A stretch of DNA of 64,000 nt. Origin: Saccharopolyspora rosea (GTDB lineage: Bacteria; Actinomycetota; Actinomycetes; Mycobacteriales; Pseudonocardiaceae). The stretch covers positions 5,518,001 through 5,582,000 of the forward strand of contig NZ_CP102826.1 in assembly GCF_025643595.1 (NCBI RefSeq), read 5' to 3'. The notes beneath the pieces were generated by a model. The model did not search any database, had not been told where the DNA came from, and saw only the letters and a program-made list of their open reading frames with translations. How positions within the stretch are numbered: position 1 is the stretch's first letter; each line of letters begins with the position of its first letter. Shown here in pieces: positions 1-8,585 of this stretch. The position numbers and the translations under genes were made by a program.

Positions 1-1210
1 CCACGAAGTTCGGGTAGCCGCGGTCGATGTGGAAGACGTCCCACACCTCGGTCGCCCCGTCCGCGCACAGCCCGGCGAGCACCAGGCCCACCCCGGCGCG
101 GATGTCGGTGGCCCAGACCGGCGCGCTGGACAACCGGTCCTGCCCGCGGACCACGGCGTGGTGCCCGTCGGTGCGCGCGTCGGCACCCATGCGGACCAGT
201 TCCTCGATGAACCGGAACCGGGACTCGAACAGGTTCTCGGTGATCATGGAGGTGCCCTCGGCGACGGCGGACAGCGCCAGCGCCATGGGTTGCAGGTCGG
301 TGGGGAAACCCGGGAAGGGCAGGGTCACGAAGTCCACCGCCTGCGGGCGGCCGTCCATCCGCACCCGGAAGCTCTCCTCCCGGGTGGTCACCTCGGCCCC
401 GGCGGTGCGCAGCTTCTCCAGCACCAGGTTCACGTGCCCGGGGTCCACCCCGCGCACGGTGATGTCACCGCGCGTCGCCGCGGCGGCGAACGCCCAGGTC
501 GCGCCGACGATGCGGTCCCCGATGACGCGGTGCTCGACGGCCCGCAGCGACGGCACGCCGTGCACCGTGAGCGTCGAGGTGCCCGCGCCCTCGATCTTGG
601 CGCCCATCTGCTGCAACATCACGCACAGGTCGACGATCTCGGGCTCGCGCGCGGCGTTGTCGATCACCGTGACGCCCTCGGCCAGCACCGCCGCCATCAG
701 GATGTTCTCGGTGGCGCCGACGCTGGGGAAGTCCAGCCAGATCTGCGCGCCCCGCAGGTTCTCCGCCTCGGCGACCACCGCGCCGTGCTCGATGTGGCTG
801 GTGGCGCCGAGCTGCCGCAGCCCGTTCTGGTGCATGTCCAGCGGCCGGGAACCGATCGCGTCGCCGCCGGGCAGCGTCACCACGGCGCGGCGGCAGCGGG
901 CGACCAGCGGGCCGAGCACGCACACCGACGCGCGCAGCTTGCCCATCGACGGCGACACCGCCTCGTGGCTGATCTCCGCGGGCGTGGTGATGATCGCCCG
1001 GTCGCCCTCGATCGACACCTCGCAGCCGAGGCTGCGCAGCACGTCTCCCATCAGGGGAACGTCGAGGATCTCCGGGCAGTTGGTGATCGTCGTCGTGCCC
1101 TCCGCGAGCAGCGCCGCCGCCATCAACTTCAACACGCTGTTCTTCGCCCCGACCACGTCGACCTCGCCGACCAGTCGTGCGCCGCCGTGCACCCGGAAAT
1201 GTTCACTCAC
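1..1210 (-). CDS. murA: UDP-N-acetylglucosamine 1-carboxyvinyltransferase (MurA), 3' end outside window
   Basis: MurA transfers enolpyruvate from PEP to UDP-GlcNAc, the first committed cytoplasmic step of peptidoglycan synthesis. The translation starts [17 protein letters not shown] and keeps the family's N-terminal GAKNS lysine motif and the long inside-out alpha/beta repeats. About 403 residues are visible; the C-terminus runs off the left edge. At the loop where most bacteria have the catalytic cysteine (GGCxIGxRP), this protein reads GGDAIGSRP (around position 855), so Asp replaces Cys. That exchange is known in mycobacterial MurA and is associated with intrinsic fosfomycin insensitivity. 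The GTG at 1210 gives the usual N-terminus; an in-frame ATG lies two codons upstream (1216). The next gene is divergent. Confidence 0.95.
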   Translation of the reverse strand, partial: MSEHFRVHGGARLVGEVDVVGAKNSVLKLMAAALLAEGTTTITNCPEILDVPLMGDVLRSLGCEVSIEGDRAIITTPAEISHEAVSPSMGKLRASVCVLGPLVARCRRAVVTLPGGDAIGSRPLDMHQNGLRQLGATSHIEHGAVVAEAENLRGAQIWLDFPSVGATENILMAAVLAEGVTVIDNAAREPEIVDLCVMLQQMGAKIEGAGTSTLTVHGVPSLRAVEHRVIGDRIVGATWAFAAAATRGDITVRGVDPGHVNLVLEKLRTAGAEVTTREESFRVRMDGRPQAVDFVTLPFPGFPTDLQPMALALSAVAEGTSMITENLFESRFRFIEELVRMGADARTDGHHAVVRGQDRLSSAPVWATDIRAGVGLVLAGLCADGATEVWDVFHIDRGYPNFV

Positions 1211-1312
1211 GGGCATCGAGGTTACGGCCCCGGCCGGTTCCGCGCGGCCCCGGGCCGCCCGCGCCGGCGTCGTCCGCGACCGCTCCCCGGGCCCGCCGCC
1301 TAGGCTGGCCGC

Positions 1313-1885
1313 ATGGCAGTGCATCTCACCAAGATCTACACGCGCGCCGGGGACGGCGGGGTGACCCGGCTCTCGGACAATTCGCAGGTCCACAAGACGG
1401 ACCCGCGGCTGGTCGCCTACGCCGACGTGGACGAGACGAACTCGGTGCTGGGCGTGGCGCTGGCCACCGCGCGGCTGGACGACGACGTGGTCGAGGTGCT
1501 GCGCGCGGTGCAGAACGACCTGTTCGACGTGGGCGCCGACCTGTCCACCCCGGTCGCGGAGAACCCGAAGTACCCGCCGCTGCGCATCACCCAGAGCTAC
1601 GTCGACCGGCTGGAGGGCTGGTGCGACGAGTTCAACGCGCGGCTGGGCAAGCTGGACTCGTTCATCCTGCCCGGCGGCACGCCCGGCGGCGCACTGCTGC
1701 ACCAGGCCCGGTGCGTGGCCCGCCGCGCCGAGCGCAGCGCGTGGGCGCTGGTCGAAGCGGACGCCGAACACACCTCCGCGCTGCCCGCCAAGTACCTCAA
1801 CCGCCTGTCGGACCTGCTGTTCATCCTCGCCCGGGTCGCCAACCCGGACGGCGACGTGCTCTGGCAGCCCGGCGGCAACGCCTGA
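1313..1885 (+). CDS. PduO-type ATP:cob(I)alamin adenosyltransferase
   Basis: This enzyme transfers the 5'-deoxyadenosyl group of ATP to cob(I)alamin to make adenosylcobalamin. The 190-residue protein shows the family's N-terminal [10 protein letters not shown] segment, which forms the ATP-binding loop, the DETNSVLG motif, and the helical-bundle signature around ARRAERS near residue 140. The ATG at 1313 gives the normal family N-terminus. The gene is divergent from murA. In mycobacteria a cobalamin adenosyltransferase sits beside murA downstream of the ATP synthase operon, so this pair is the conserved neighbourhood, here separated from atp by an accessory block. Confidence 0.93.
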   Translation: MAVHLTKIYTRAGDGGVTRLSDNSQVHKTDPRLVAYADVDETNSVLGVALATARLDDDVVEVLRAVQNDLFDVGADLSTPVAENPKYPPLRITQSYVDRLEGWCDEFNARLGKLDSFILPGGTPGGALLHQARCVARRAERSAWALVEADAEHTSALPAKYLNRLSDLLFILARVANPDGDVLWQPGGNA

Positions 1886-2067
1886 CGCAAGATTCGAACA
1901 GCGCTGTCGGATTTTCCACAACGAAGCCTTCTTCTCACGACACGGCGACGCGGATAACGTTGCGCGCCAACACGCGAGGTGCGGCAGCTCACAAGGCCGC
2001 GCCGCCGAACCGGCACGGCGCGCCACCTCGCGACGGACAAAGCAGTCCATTGTGGAGGAAATTCGTC

Positions 2068-3537
2068 GTGGAGGACTCGCACGCGTCCGCGCGCACCACC
2101 GGTCTCGGCGCACAACTGCTGCGCCGCAAACCGGTCGACGACATCGTCACCGACAGCGGCCGCGGTGAAGGCGGTGCGCTGCGGCGCACCCTCGGACTCC
2201 GCCAGCTGACCATGATCAGCGTCGGGGCCACGCTCGGCACCGGGATCTTCGTCGTGCTCGGCGAGGCGGTCCCGCTCGCCGGACCGGCGGTGGCGCTGGC
2301 GTTCGTGTTCGCCGGGATCACCGCACTGCTGTCGGCCCTGTCGTACGCCGAACTCGCGGGCATGATCCCGGTCGCCGGGTCGTCGTACTCCTACGCCTAC
2401 GCCACGCTCGGCGAACTGGTCGCCTGGATCTGCGGTTGGTGCCTGATCCTGGAGTACGGGGTGTCGGTGGCCGCGGTCGCCGTCGGCTGGGGCCAGTACG
2501 TCAACGAACTGCTGCGGCTGACCCTCGGGGTGGCGCTGCCGGACGCGCTGAGCGCCCCGCCCGGGGACGGCGGCGTGGTGAACCTGCCCGCCGCGGTGGT
2601 CGTCGTGCTCGCCATGGTCGCGCTGCTCGGCGGGGCGAAGGAGAGCGCCCGGGTGAACAGCGCCATGGTGCTGATCAAAACGGTGACGCTGGTGCTGTTC
2701 TGCGCGCTGGCGTTCGCGGCCGTCCGCGACGGCAACTTCAGCCCGTTCCTGCCGCTGGGCCTCGGCGGCGTGAGCGCGGCGGGGGCGAAGGTGTTCTTCT
2801 CCTACATCGGTTTCGACGCCGCCTCGACCGCGGGCGCCGAGGCCCGCGCCCCGCAGCGGGACCTGCCGCGCGCGATCATGCTGTCCCTGGGCGTGGTCAC
2901 GGTGCTGTACTGCCTGGTCTCGCTGGCCGCGGTCGGTGCGATGCACTGGACCCGGTTCGCGGGCACCGAGGCGGCGCTGAGCAAGGTCCTGGGTGGACAC
3001 GCGGGATCGGTGCTGCTGTCGGTCGGCGCGGTCGTCGCCGTCGCGAGCGTCGTGCTGGCCGTCCTCTACGGACAGACGCGGGTGCTGTTCGCGATGTCCC
3101 GGGACGGCCTGGTTCCCAAGCTGTTCTCCCGCGTCAACCCGCGCACCGGCGTGCCGAGCGCCAACACCGTCATCGTCGCCGGGTTCATCGCGGTGCTCGC
3201 GGCCGTGGTGCCGCTCGGAGACCTCGCCGACGCCACGAGCATCGGCACCCTGTTCGCGTTCGCGCTGGTCAACGTCGCCGTGCTGGTGCTGCGCCGCACC
3301 CGCCCGGACCTGCCGCGCACGTTCCGGGCCCCGTTCGCGCCGGTCACGCCGATCCTCGGGGTCGCCTCGTGCGGGTGGATGATGGCCAGCCTGGCGGCGC
3401 CGACCTGGATCGCCTTCGGCGGCTGGATGCTGGTCGGACTCGTCGTCTACTTCGCCTACGGGCGGCGGCACTCCGCACTGGCCCATCGTTGCGCGACCCA
3501 GGTCACGGAGGACAACGATTCACCGGTAGTGAGCTGA
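2068..3537 (+). CDS. APC-family amino-acid permease (cationic amino acid transporter type)
   Basis: This 489-residue polytopic membrane protein has a short cytoplasmic N-terminus of about 50 residues followed by some 12 hydrophobic segments. The first carries the APC-superfamily substrate-site motif [10 protein letters not shown]. The consensus of the eukaryotic CAT and bacterial YfnA-type transporters ([18 protein letters not shown] and [17 protein letters not shown]) is also present. It probably imports a basic or neutral amino acid. The GTG at 2068 is chosen because GGAGGA lies 8 bases upstream. Longer in-frame extensions to 1177 run through the preceding gene and are not real. It lies 105 bp upstream of a lysine-monooxygenase and amidase pair in the same direction, so lysine is the likely substrate; that assignment is inference from context. 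Confidence 0.9.
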   Translation: MEDSHASARTTGLGAQLLRRKPVDDIVTDSGRGEGGALRRTLGLRQLTMISVGATLGTGIFVVLGEAVPLAGPAVALAFVFAGITALLSALSYAELAGMIPVAGSSYSYAYATLGELVAWICGWCLILEYGVSVAAVAVGWGQYVNELLRLTLGVALPDALSAPPGDGGVVNLPAAVVVVLAMVALLGGAKESARVNSAMVLIKTVTLVLFCALAFAAVRDGNFSPFLPLGLGGVSAAGAKVFFSYIGFDAASTAGAEARAPQRDLPRAIMLSLGVVTVLYCLVSLAAVGAMHWTRFAGTEAALSKVLGGHAGSVLLSVGAVVAVASVVLAVLYGQTRVLFAMSRDGLVPKLFSRVNPRTGVPSANTVIVAGFIAVLAAVVPLGDLADATSIGTLFAFALVNVAVLVLRRTRPDLPRTFRAPFAPVTPILGVASCGWMMASLAAPTWIAFGGWMLVGLVVYFAYGRRHSALAHRCATQVTEDNDSPVVS

Positions 3538-3559
3538 GCAACGCAACGAACAGCTGATG

Positions 3560-3592
3560 AGGACGCAATATAACCTGGTTGTATTGCGTCCT
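3560..3592. promoter_or_regulatory. 33-bp near-perfect palindrome, probable operator
   Basis: The left arm AGGACGCAATATAACC and right arm GGTTGTATTGCGTCCT pair at 15 of 16 positions around a single central T. A one-base centre is too tight for a normal intrinsic terminator hairpin, and no T tract follows. The site lies 22 bp after the permease stop and 50 bp before the amidase start. It is therefore best read as a DNA-binding site controlling the amidase–monooxygenase genes. The cognate regulator is unknown; the LysR protein at 7586 is one candidate, but its sites are usually shorter and interrupted. Confidence 0.6.
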
Positions 3593-3642
3593 CGCGCTTC
3601 CTAGTGTCGAGGTGTTGCGCCGAAGACGCCCAGGAAGCAAGG

Positions 3643-4461
3643 ATGCGAACCACCCCGCTGACGGTCGCGCTGGACCAGGGTCCGCACGAACCGCACTCCC
3701 CCGACGCCGCCCTCCGGCGGCTCGACGCCCTCGCTCGCCGAGCCGCCTCGCGCGGCGCGCGGCTGCTGGTGTGCCCGGAGATGTCGCTCACCGGGTACAA
3801 CATCGCCGAGCGGATCCCCGCGCTGGCCGAGCCCGCGGACGGACCGCTGGCCGCGGAAGTCGGCCGGATCGCCGCCGCGACGGGCGTGGCGATCCTGCAC
3901 GGGTTCCCCGAACTGCGCGGCCCGCACGTGCACAACAGCGCGTCGCTGGTCTCGTCGACCGGCGAAACCCTCGCCACGTACCGGAAAACCCACCTGTACG
4001 GCGACCTGGACCGCGCCTGGTTCACCCCCGGCGGCACACCCGTCGTCCAGGCCACTGTGGACGGAGTCAGAATCGGCGTGCTGATCTGCTACGACGTCGA
4101 ATTCCCCGAAATGGCCCGGGCGCACGCGCTCGCGGGCACCGAGTTGCTGCTGGTGCCCACCGCGCTCATGAGCCCGTACGACTTCGTCGCCGACACGCTG
4201 GTCCCCGCCCGCGCCTACGAGAACCAGCTGCACGTCGCCTACGTCAACCGCTGCGGCGACGAAGCCGATCTGCACTACTGCGGCCGGTCCTGCCTCATCG
4301 GCCCGGACGGGACCGAACTCCTCCGGGCAGGCGACGGCGAGGAACTGCTCGTCGGCGACGTCGACCCCGCCGCCGGGCACGCCGCCCGCCGGGACAACAC
4401 CCAGCTCGCCGACCGCCGCCCCGAGCTCTACCCCGGACTCGCCCAAGCACTGCGCGCCTGA
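3643..4461 (+). CDS. davA: Nitrilase-superfamily amidase, probable 5-aminopentanamidase (DavA-like)
   Basis: This 272-residue carbon-nitrogen hydrolase has the catalytic Glu in LLVCPEMSLTGYN (about residue 46), the catalytic Lys in YRKTHLYG (about 113) and the nucleophile Cys in CYDVEFPE (about 147). The family hydrolyses amides or nitriles to acids. The next gene is a homologue of L-lysine 2-monooxygenase, whose product is 5-aminopentanamide, so the expected reaction is hydrolysis to 5-aminovalerate, as done by Pseudomonas DavA. The ATG at 3643 follows AGGA at 3632; an extension to 3604 has no ribosome site. The substrate is inferred from the neighbour; the fold and triad are directly visible. 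Confidence 0.82.
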   Translation: MRTTPLTVALDQGPHEPHSPDAALRRLDALARRAASRGARLLVCPEMSLTGYNIAERIPALAEPADGPLAAEVGRIAAATGVAILHGFPELRGPHVHNSASLVSSTGETLATYRKTHLYGDLDRAWFTPGGTPVVQATVDGVRIGVLICYDVEFPEMARAHALAGTELLLVPTALMSPYDFVADTLVPARAYENQLHVAYVNRCGDEADLHYCGRSCLIGPDGTELLRAGDGEELLVGDVDPAAGHAARRDNTQLADRRPELYPGLAQALRA

Positions 4462-4625
4462 ACGGCGTTCCGCCGCAGCGGTTCGCGCCGCCGCGTCCAC
4501 TGAGGACGACCGAGCGGGCCCGCGCACCGGAAGCGAAAGCCGCTGCGCCGCCAGCGAAAGACCTCCGCCAGCCGGTTCCGCCGCGCGGAACGGTCGGCGG
4601 AAACCCCGATCCCAGCGAGGAGACC

Positions 4626-6305
4626 GTGACCTCAGCACTGCCCACCCGCACCGACCGCTCCGACGCCCCGATCACCATGTTCGGCCCGGACTTCCCGTTC
4701 GCCTACGACGAGTACCTGCGCCACCCCGCCGGGCTCGGTGCCGTCCCGGCGACCCGGCACGGCACCGAGGTCGCCGTCATCGGCGGTGGGCTGTCCGGCA
4801 TCGTCACCGCCTACGAGCTGATGAAGGCGGGGCTGCGCCCGGTCGTGTACGAGGCCGACCAGCTCGGCGGACGGCTGCGCACCAACTCGCTGCCGGGCTG
4901 CCCGGACGAGGTGGTGGCCGAGATGGGCGCGATGCGGTTCCCGCCCGCGTCGACCGCGCTGTTCCACTACATCGACGAGGTCGGCCTGCGCACCACGCCG
5001 TTCCCGAACCCGCTGGCCGAGTGCACCCCGAGCACCGTCATCGACCTCAAGGGCCGCAGCCACTACGCGCGCACCGCCGACGACCTGCCGCCGGTGTTCG
5101 CCGAGGTGTCCCGGGCGTGGGACCAGGCCCTCGAACACGGCGCCCGGTTCGGCGAGCTGCAGCGCGCGATCCGCGACCGCGACACGGCGCGCATCAAGGA
5201 GATCTGGAACGACCTCGTCCCGCGCATGGACGACCAGACCTTCTACGGATTCCTGTGCGAGTCGCCGTCGTTCGCCTCGTTCCGGCACCGCGAGATCTTC
5301 GGCCAGGTCGGTTTCGGCACCGGCGGCTGGGACACCGACTTCCCCAACTCGATCCTGGAGATCCTGCGCGTGGTCGCCACCGGCGCCGACGACGACCACG
5401 TGAGCATCGTCGGCGGCTGCCAGCAGCTCCCGCAGCGGCTGTGGGAACGCGTGCCGGACAAGCTCGTGCACTGGCCCGGCGACACCAGCCTCAGTTCGCT
5501 GCACCCCGGCGGTCCGCTCCCGGGGGTCACCGCGCTGCGCCGCGACGGCGGCGGGTTCGCCGTCACCGACGCCACCGGTCGGACGCGGCACTACCCGGCC
5601 GCGGTGTTCACCGCGCAGAGCTGGATGCTGCTCAGCAAGATCGACTGCGCCGAGGACCTGCTGCCGACCGACCACTGGACCGCGATCGAACGCACCCACT
5701 ACATGGAGTCGTCGAAGCTGTTCGTGCCGGTCGACCGGCCGTTCTGGCGCGACGTCGACCCGGTGACCGGCCGCGACCGGATGAGCATGACCCTCACCGA
5801 CCGCATGACCCGCGGCACCTACCTGCTCGACCACGGCCCCGACCAGCCCGCCGCGATCTGCCTGTCCTACACGTGGTGCGACGACTCGCTGAAGTGGCTG
5901 CCGCTGCCGGCCGCCGAGCGCATGGAGGTCATGCTCAAGTCGCTCGGCGAGATCTACCCGGACGTCGACATCCGCTCGCACATCATCGGCGACCCGGTCA
6001 CCGTCTCCTGGGAGGCCGAGCCGCACTTCCTCGGCGCCTTCAAGGCCAACCTCCCGGGCCACTACCGCTACCAGCGGCGCCTGTTCACCCACTTCAAGCA
6101 GGACCGCCTCGACCCCGCGCACACCGGGTTGTTCCTCGCCGGGGACGACATCTCCTGGACCGCGGGCTGGGCCGAGGGCGCGGTGCAGACCGCGCTGAAC
6201 GCCGTCTGGGGCGTGCTCACCCACTTCGGCGGCGGCACCGACCCCACCAACCCGGGCCCGGGTGACGTGTTCGACGACATCGCCCCGATCGAACTGCCGG
6301 ACTGA
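4626..6305 (+). CDS. davB: L-lysine 2-monooxygenase homologue (DavB-like flavin amine oxidase)
   Basis: This flavin-containing amino-acid monooxygenase is 559 residues long. The dinucleotide-binding motif VIGGGLSGIVTAYELMKAG starts near residue 53, followed by the FAD motif GGRLRT and the C-terminal GDDISWTAGWAEGAVQTALN. From memory the whole protein follows Pseudomonas putida DavB closely: the start ITMFGPDFPF, the HPAGLG segment, FGTGGWDTDFPNS and the tail NPGPGDVF all match. DavB oxidatively decarboxylates L-lysine to 5-aminopentanamide. The GTG at 4626 follows a GGAG site at 4619; the frame is open upstream through the amidase but without homology. With the permease and amidase it makes a compact lysine uptake and degradation set. 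A related tryptophan or phenylalanine oxidase remains possible. Confidence 0.85.
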   Translation: MTSALPTRTDRSDAPITMFGPDFPFAYDEYLRHPAGLGAVPATRHGTEVAVIGGGLSGIVTAYELMKAGLRPVVYEADQLGGRLRTNSLPGCPDEVVAEMGAMRFPPASTALFHYIDEVGLRTTPFPNPLAECTPSTVIDLKGRSHYARTADDLPPVFAEVSRAWDQALEHGARFGELQRAIRDRDTARIKEIWNDLVPRMDDQTFYGFLCESPSFASFRHREIFGQVGFGTGGWDTDFPNSILEILRVVATGADDDHVSIVGGCQQLPQRLWERVPDKLVHWPGDTSLSSLHPGGPLPGVTALRRDGGGFAVTDATGRTRHYPAAVFTAQSWMLLSKIDCAEDLLPTDHWTAIERTHYMESSKLFVPVDRPFWRDVDPVTGRDRMSMTLTDRMTRGTYLLDHGPDQPAAICLSYTWCDDSLKWLPLPAAERMEVMLKSLGEIYPDVDIRSHIIGDPVTVSWEAEPHFLGAFKANLPGHYRYQRRLFTHFKQDRLDPAHTGLFLAGDDISWTAGWAEGAVQTALNAVWGVLTHFGGGTDPTNPGPGDVFDDIAPIELPD

Positions 6306-6310
6306 GGCGC

Positions 6311-6769
6311 CTACCCGAGCTCCTTGGCGAAGAACCGGGACAACGGGTCGTCCCGGTACGCGCCGAACGGGGCGATCGGGTGGTACCCGGCCGACAGGTA
6401 CAGCCCGATCGCCTCCGGCTGCCGCAGCCCGGTCTCCAGCACCATCCGCGTCCGCCCCGCCGACGCGGCGGTGCGCTCCACCTCGGCGAGCATCCGCCGC
6501 GCCAACCCCCGGCCCCGGGCGTCGGGAACCACGTACACCCGCTTCATCTCGGCATCGCCGTCCTGCGGCCCACCCCGGCGCCACGCCCCGGACGCCACCG
6601 GCGTCCGCTCCAGGTAGCCGACGAGGAACACGCCGTTCGGCGCCTCGAAGTCACCGGCCTGAACGACCGCCGCGTCCTGCTCGCCGTAGCGCTCCACGTA
6701 CTCCTGCTGCACCCCGGCGACCAACAGCCGAGCATCCGGATGCGCGTACTCCACCACCTCGATCCGCAC
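6311..6769 (-). CDS. GNAT-family N-acetyltransferase
   Basis: This 152-residue protein has the GNAT fold. The acetyl-CoA pyrophosphate-binding motif A reads VYVVPDARGRGLARRMLAEVE (about residues 83-103), and motif B follows with EAIGLYLSAGYHPI. The substrate is unknown. The frame is open upstream to 6985, but that extension crosses a MITE-like repeat and a palindrome. The GTG at 6769 (VRIEVVEY) is therefore taken as the start. The stop lies 5 bp from the end of the convergent lysine monooxygenase gene. Confidence 0.8.
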   Translation of the reverse strand: MRIEVVEYAHPDARLLVAGVQQEYVERYGEQDAAVVQAGDFEAPNGVFLVGYLERTPVASGAWRRGGPQDGDAEMKRVYVVPDARGRGLARRMLAEVERTAASAGRTRMVLETGLRQPEAIGLYLSAGYHPIAPFGAYRDDPLSRFFAKELG

Positions 6770-6784
6770 GCCCCGAAGCCTAAG

Positions 6785-6927
6785 AGCCTGTCTTTGAACT
6801 CGTTTTGGGTGGCGGTGCCGGTGGCGGAACCTCAGCGGCGGTGCAAGTGGCGAGACCGCGCACCGAAAGAGAAAGCGGCTGGCGCCGCTTGCCACGTGGG
6901 TTCCGGGAGCAGGTTCAAAGACAGGCA
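6785..6927. mobile_element. MITE-like element, 143 bp, with terminal inverted repeats
   Basis: The ends carry a perfect 14-bp inverted repeat, GCCTGTCTTTGAAC at 6786-6799 and its complement at 6913-6926. The element is flanked by a direct repeat CTAAG (6780-6784 and 6928-6932), which looks like a target duplication. The 143-bp interior is GC-rich and has no coding capacity, as expected of a non-autonomous miniature element mobilised in trans. No transposase with these ends is in the window. It sits 15 bp upstream of the GNAT gene at 6769, so it may have altered that gene's promoter. Confidence 0.6.
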
Positions 6928-6964
6928 CTAAGCGGGCCGCCCGACACCGCACTCGCCCTGGAGC

Positions 6965-7004
6965 AAGGGAACTTTCCTGCCACATGTGGCAGGAAAGTTC
7001 CCTT
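6965..7004. repeat. Interspersed palindrome, copy 1 (perfect, 40 bp)
   Basis: The half unit is AAGGGAACTTTCCTGCCACA and the other half is its exact complement, centred on CACATGTG between 6984 and 6985. It lies between two minus-strand GNAT genes, just beyond the MITE-like element. It is one of eight full copies in the window. Confidence 0.9.
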
Positions 7005-7031
7005 CATCGCTGCCCGCCACCGGGCCGCGAC

Positions 7032-7514
7032 CTACGTCGCGTCGCCGAGGACCTTCTCGAACCAGTGCCGGGCGTACTGGTTGTCGTTGTAGGCGGGGAT
7101 CTCGACGTATCCCGACGACTCGTACAACGACCTCGCCTCGTGCAGCTCGGCCGCGGTGTCCAACCGGACCCGACGGCAACCCAGCTGCCGGGCGCGCTCC
7201 TCCAACTCCGCCAGCAACGCCCGCCCAGCTCCCCGGCCGCGCAGCTCCGGCGCGATCCACATGCGACGGATCTCGCCGATCCCACCGGACTCGGTGCGCA
7301 GCGCACCACAGCCCAGCACCCGCTCGTGCATCCGCACGACCAGGAAGATCCCGGCAGGAGGTGTGAAGTCGGCCTTCGCCGGGGGCGCCGCCCGGGCGGC
7401 GTCGAACCCGCTCGGGAACCGGCGGTCCAGCTCGGCGACGTAGGAGTCGAGCGCGGCGCGCGCCGCCGGGCCGTCGACGGGTTCGGGGTCGATGTTCCAG
7501 TGTTCCTCGCTCAC
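7032..7514 (-). CDS. GNAT-family N-acetyltransferase
   Basis: This 160-residue acetyltransferase has motif A in IRRMWIAPELRGRGAGRALL (about residues 84-103) and motif B in EARSLYESSGYVEIPAYN. The ending FEKVLGD is typical of small GNAT proteins that act on amino acids or small amines. The substrate is not predictable. The GTG at 7514 is followed by SEEHWNIDP and gives a full-length domain. The gene is divergent from the LysR regulator 71 bp away, an arrangement in which LysR proteins often control the neighbour; that link is only inferred. Confidence 0.82.
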   Translation of the reverse strand: MSEEHWNIDPEPVDGPAARAALDSYVAELDRRFPSGFDAARAAPPAKADFTPPAGIFLVVRMHERVLGCGALRTESGGIGEIRRMWIAPELRGRGAGRALLAELEERARQLGCRRVRLDTAAELHEARSLYESSGYVEIPAYNDNQYARHWFEKVLGDAT

Positions 7515-7585
7515 CCGGTCAGTCTCACCCCGACAACCCGTTCACCTCCATTTATCTGTCCTTGCCAAGCGTAAAGTGGAGTTTC

Positions 7586-8485
7586 ATGCTCGACCCGACC
7601 CGCCTGCTGGTGCTGTCCGCCCTCCGCGACCACGGCAGCGTGACCCGAACCGCCGAACACCTGGGCCGGACCCCGCCGGCGGTGTCCCAGCAGCTCGCCC
7701 GCCTGGAAGACGAGGCAGGCGCCCGGCTCGTCGAACGCCACGCGCACGGCGTCCACCTCACCCCGCTGGGCACCCAGCTGGCCGACCGCGCGGACCGCAT
7801 CGCCGCGGCCCTGCACGACGCCGAAGAGGTCGCCGCCCGCTTCCGCGACGAACACCGCAACCGCCTGCGGCTCGGCGCCTTCCCGACCGCCGGGCTCGGC
7901 CTGCTGCCGGACGCGCTCGCCGCGCTGCGCCACCGCCATCCCGGCGCCGAACTGTCGGTCGTCGACCTCGGCCCGCACGAGGGCATCGCCCGCGTCGCCG
8001 CCCACGAACTCGACCTCGCGCTCGTCGGGGAGTACGCGGAACCGCTCGACACCCCGCGCGGCGTCCGGCTCGTCCACCTCGCCGAGGACCCGATCCACGC
8101 CGTGCTGCCCGCCGAACACCCGGCCGCCACCCGCAGCTCCGTCCGGCTCGTCGACTTCCACGGCGCCGCCTGGGTCGCCGCCCCCACCAGCCTGCCCAAC
8201 CGGCGTCAACTGGAAGCCGCCGCGCACTCCCAGGGCTTCACCCCGAACGTCACCTTCGAGTTCGAGTCCTACGCGGTCGCCGAGGCGGTCGTGTCGGCCG
8301 GGGTGGCGGTCTCGTTCATCCCGCGGCTCGCCCTCACCAACCGCCCGGGCACCACCCACCGCCCCCTCACCCCGCCGCTGTCCCGCCACATCCACGCCGC
8401 GGTACCGACCGACACCCGGCACGCGCCGCTGACCGAGGTGTTCCTGGGGCTGCTGCGCACCCTCTGCGCGGAGTCGACGTGTTGA
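7586..8485 (+). CDS. LysR-family transcriptional regulator
   Basis: This 299-residue protein has an N-terminal winged helix-turn-helix (residues 5-62: LLVLSALRDHGSVTRTAEHLGRTPPAVSQQLARLE) and a LysR substrate-binding domain from about residue 88 onward. LysR proteins bind DNA as tetramers and respond to a small molecule. The ATG at 7586 is chosen because GGAG lies 5 bases upstream; a TTG at 7562 is also in frame. The stop codon lies inside an interspersed palindrome. Candidate targets are the divergent GNAT gene and the nearby lysine genes; neither is shown by the sequence. Confidence 0.88.
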   Translation: MLDPTRLLVLSALRDHGSVTRTAEHLGRTPPAVSQQLARLEDEAGARLVERHAHGVHLTPLGTQLADRADRIAAALHDAEEVAARFRDEHRNRLRLGAFPTAGLGLLPDALAALRHRHPGAELSVVDLGPHEGIARVAAHELDLALVGEYAEPLDTPRGVRLVHLAEDPIHAVLPAEHPAATRSSVRLVDFHGAAWVAAPTSLPNRRQLEAAAHSQGFTPNVTFEFESYAVAEAVVSAGVAVSFIPRLALTNRPGTTHRPLTPPLSRHIHAAVPTDTRHAPLTEVFLGLLRTLCAESTC

Positions 8486-8533
8486 TGAAGGGAACCTTCC
8501 TGTCACATGTGGCAGGAAGGTTCCCTTCATCAA
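8482..8533. repeat. Interspersed palindrome, copy 2 (52 bp)
   Basis: This is the longest copy. The outer arm TTGATGAAGGGAACC pairs with GGTTCCCTTCATCAA, and the centre is CACATGTG at 8504-8511. One position in the inner arm is a T opposite G, which would still pair as a wobble in RNA. It contains the stop codon of the LysR gene (8483-8485) and lies between convergent genes. Confidence 0.9.
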
Positions 8534-8544
8534 ACTCGGGCACG

Positions 8545-8569
8545 AAAAAAGGGGCCCGAACCGGACCCC
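8545..8569 (-). terminator. Intrinsic terminator at the end of the ATP synthase transcript
   Basis: Read on the minus strand, GGGGTCC-GGTTC-GGGCCCC folds into a 7-bp stem (one G·T pair) and is followed directly by six T residues. It lies 17 bp past the stop of the DUF2550 gene and suits the end of the atp–DUF2550 transcript. Confidence 0.7.
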
Positions 8570-8585
8570 GCGGAGAAGAATCAGA

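Noticed and set aside
27-1364. Long plus-strand open frames over murA
   Set aside because: They are antisense shadows of a clear MurA reading frame; high GC keeps several frames open and they show Arg/Pro-rich low-complexity sequence.
1177-3537. Long fusion of the adenosyltransferase region with the permease
   Set aside because: The upstream part is out of frame with the real adenosyltransferase; a strong ribosome site and GTG at 2068 define the permease start.
6965-8533. Interspersed palindromes as ordinary rho-independent terminators
   Set aside because: They have no loop and usually no T tract, and one at 34799 lies upstream of the gene it would follow. They may still stop transcription, but this does not explain the repeat family.
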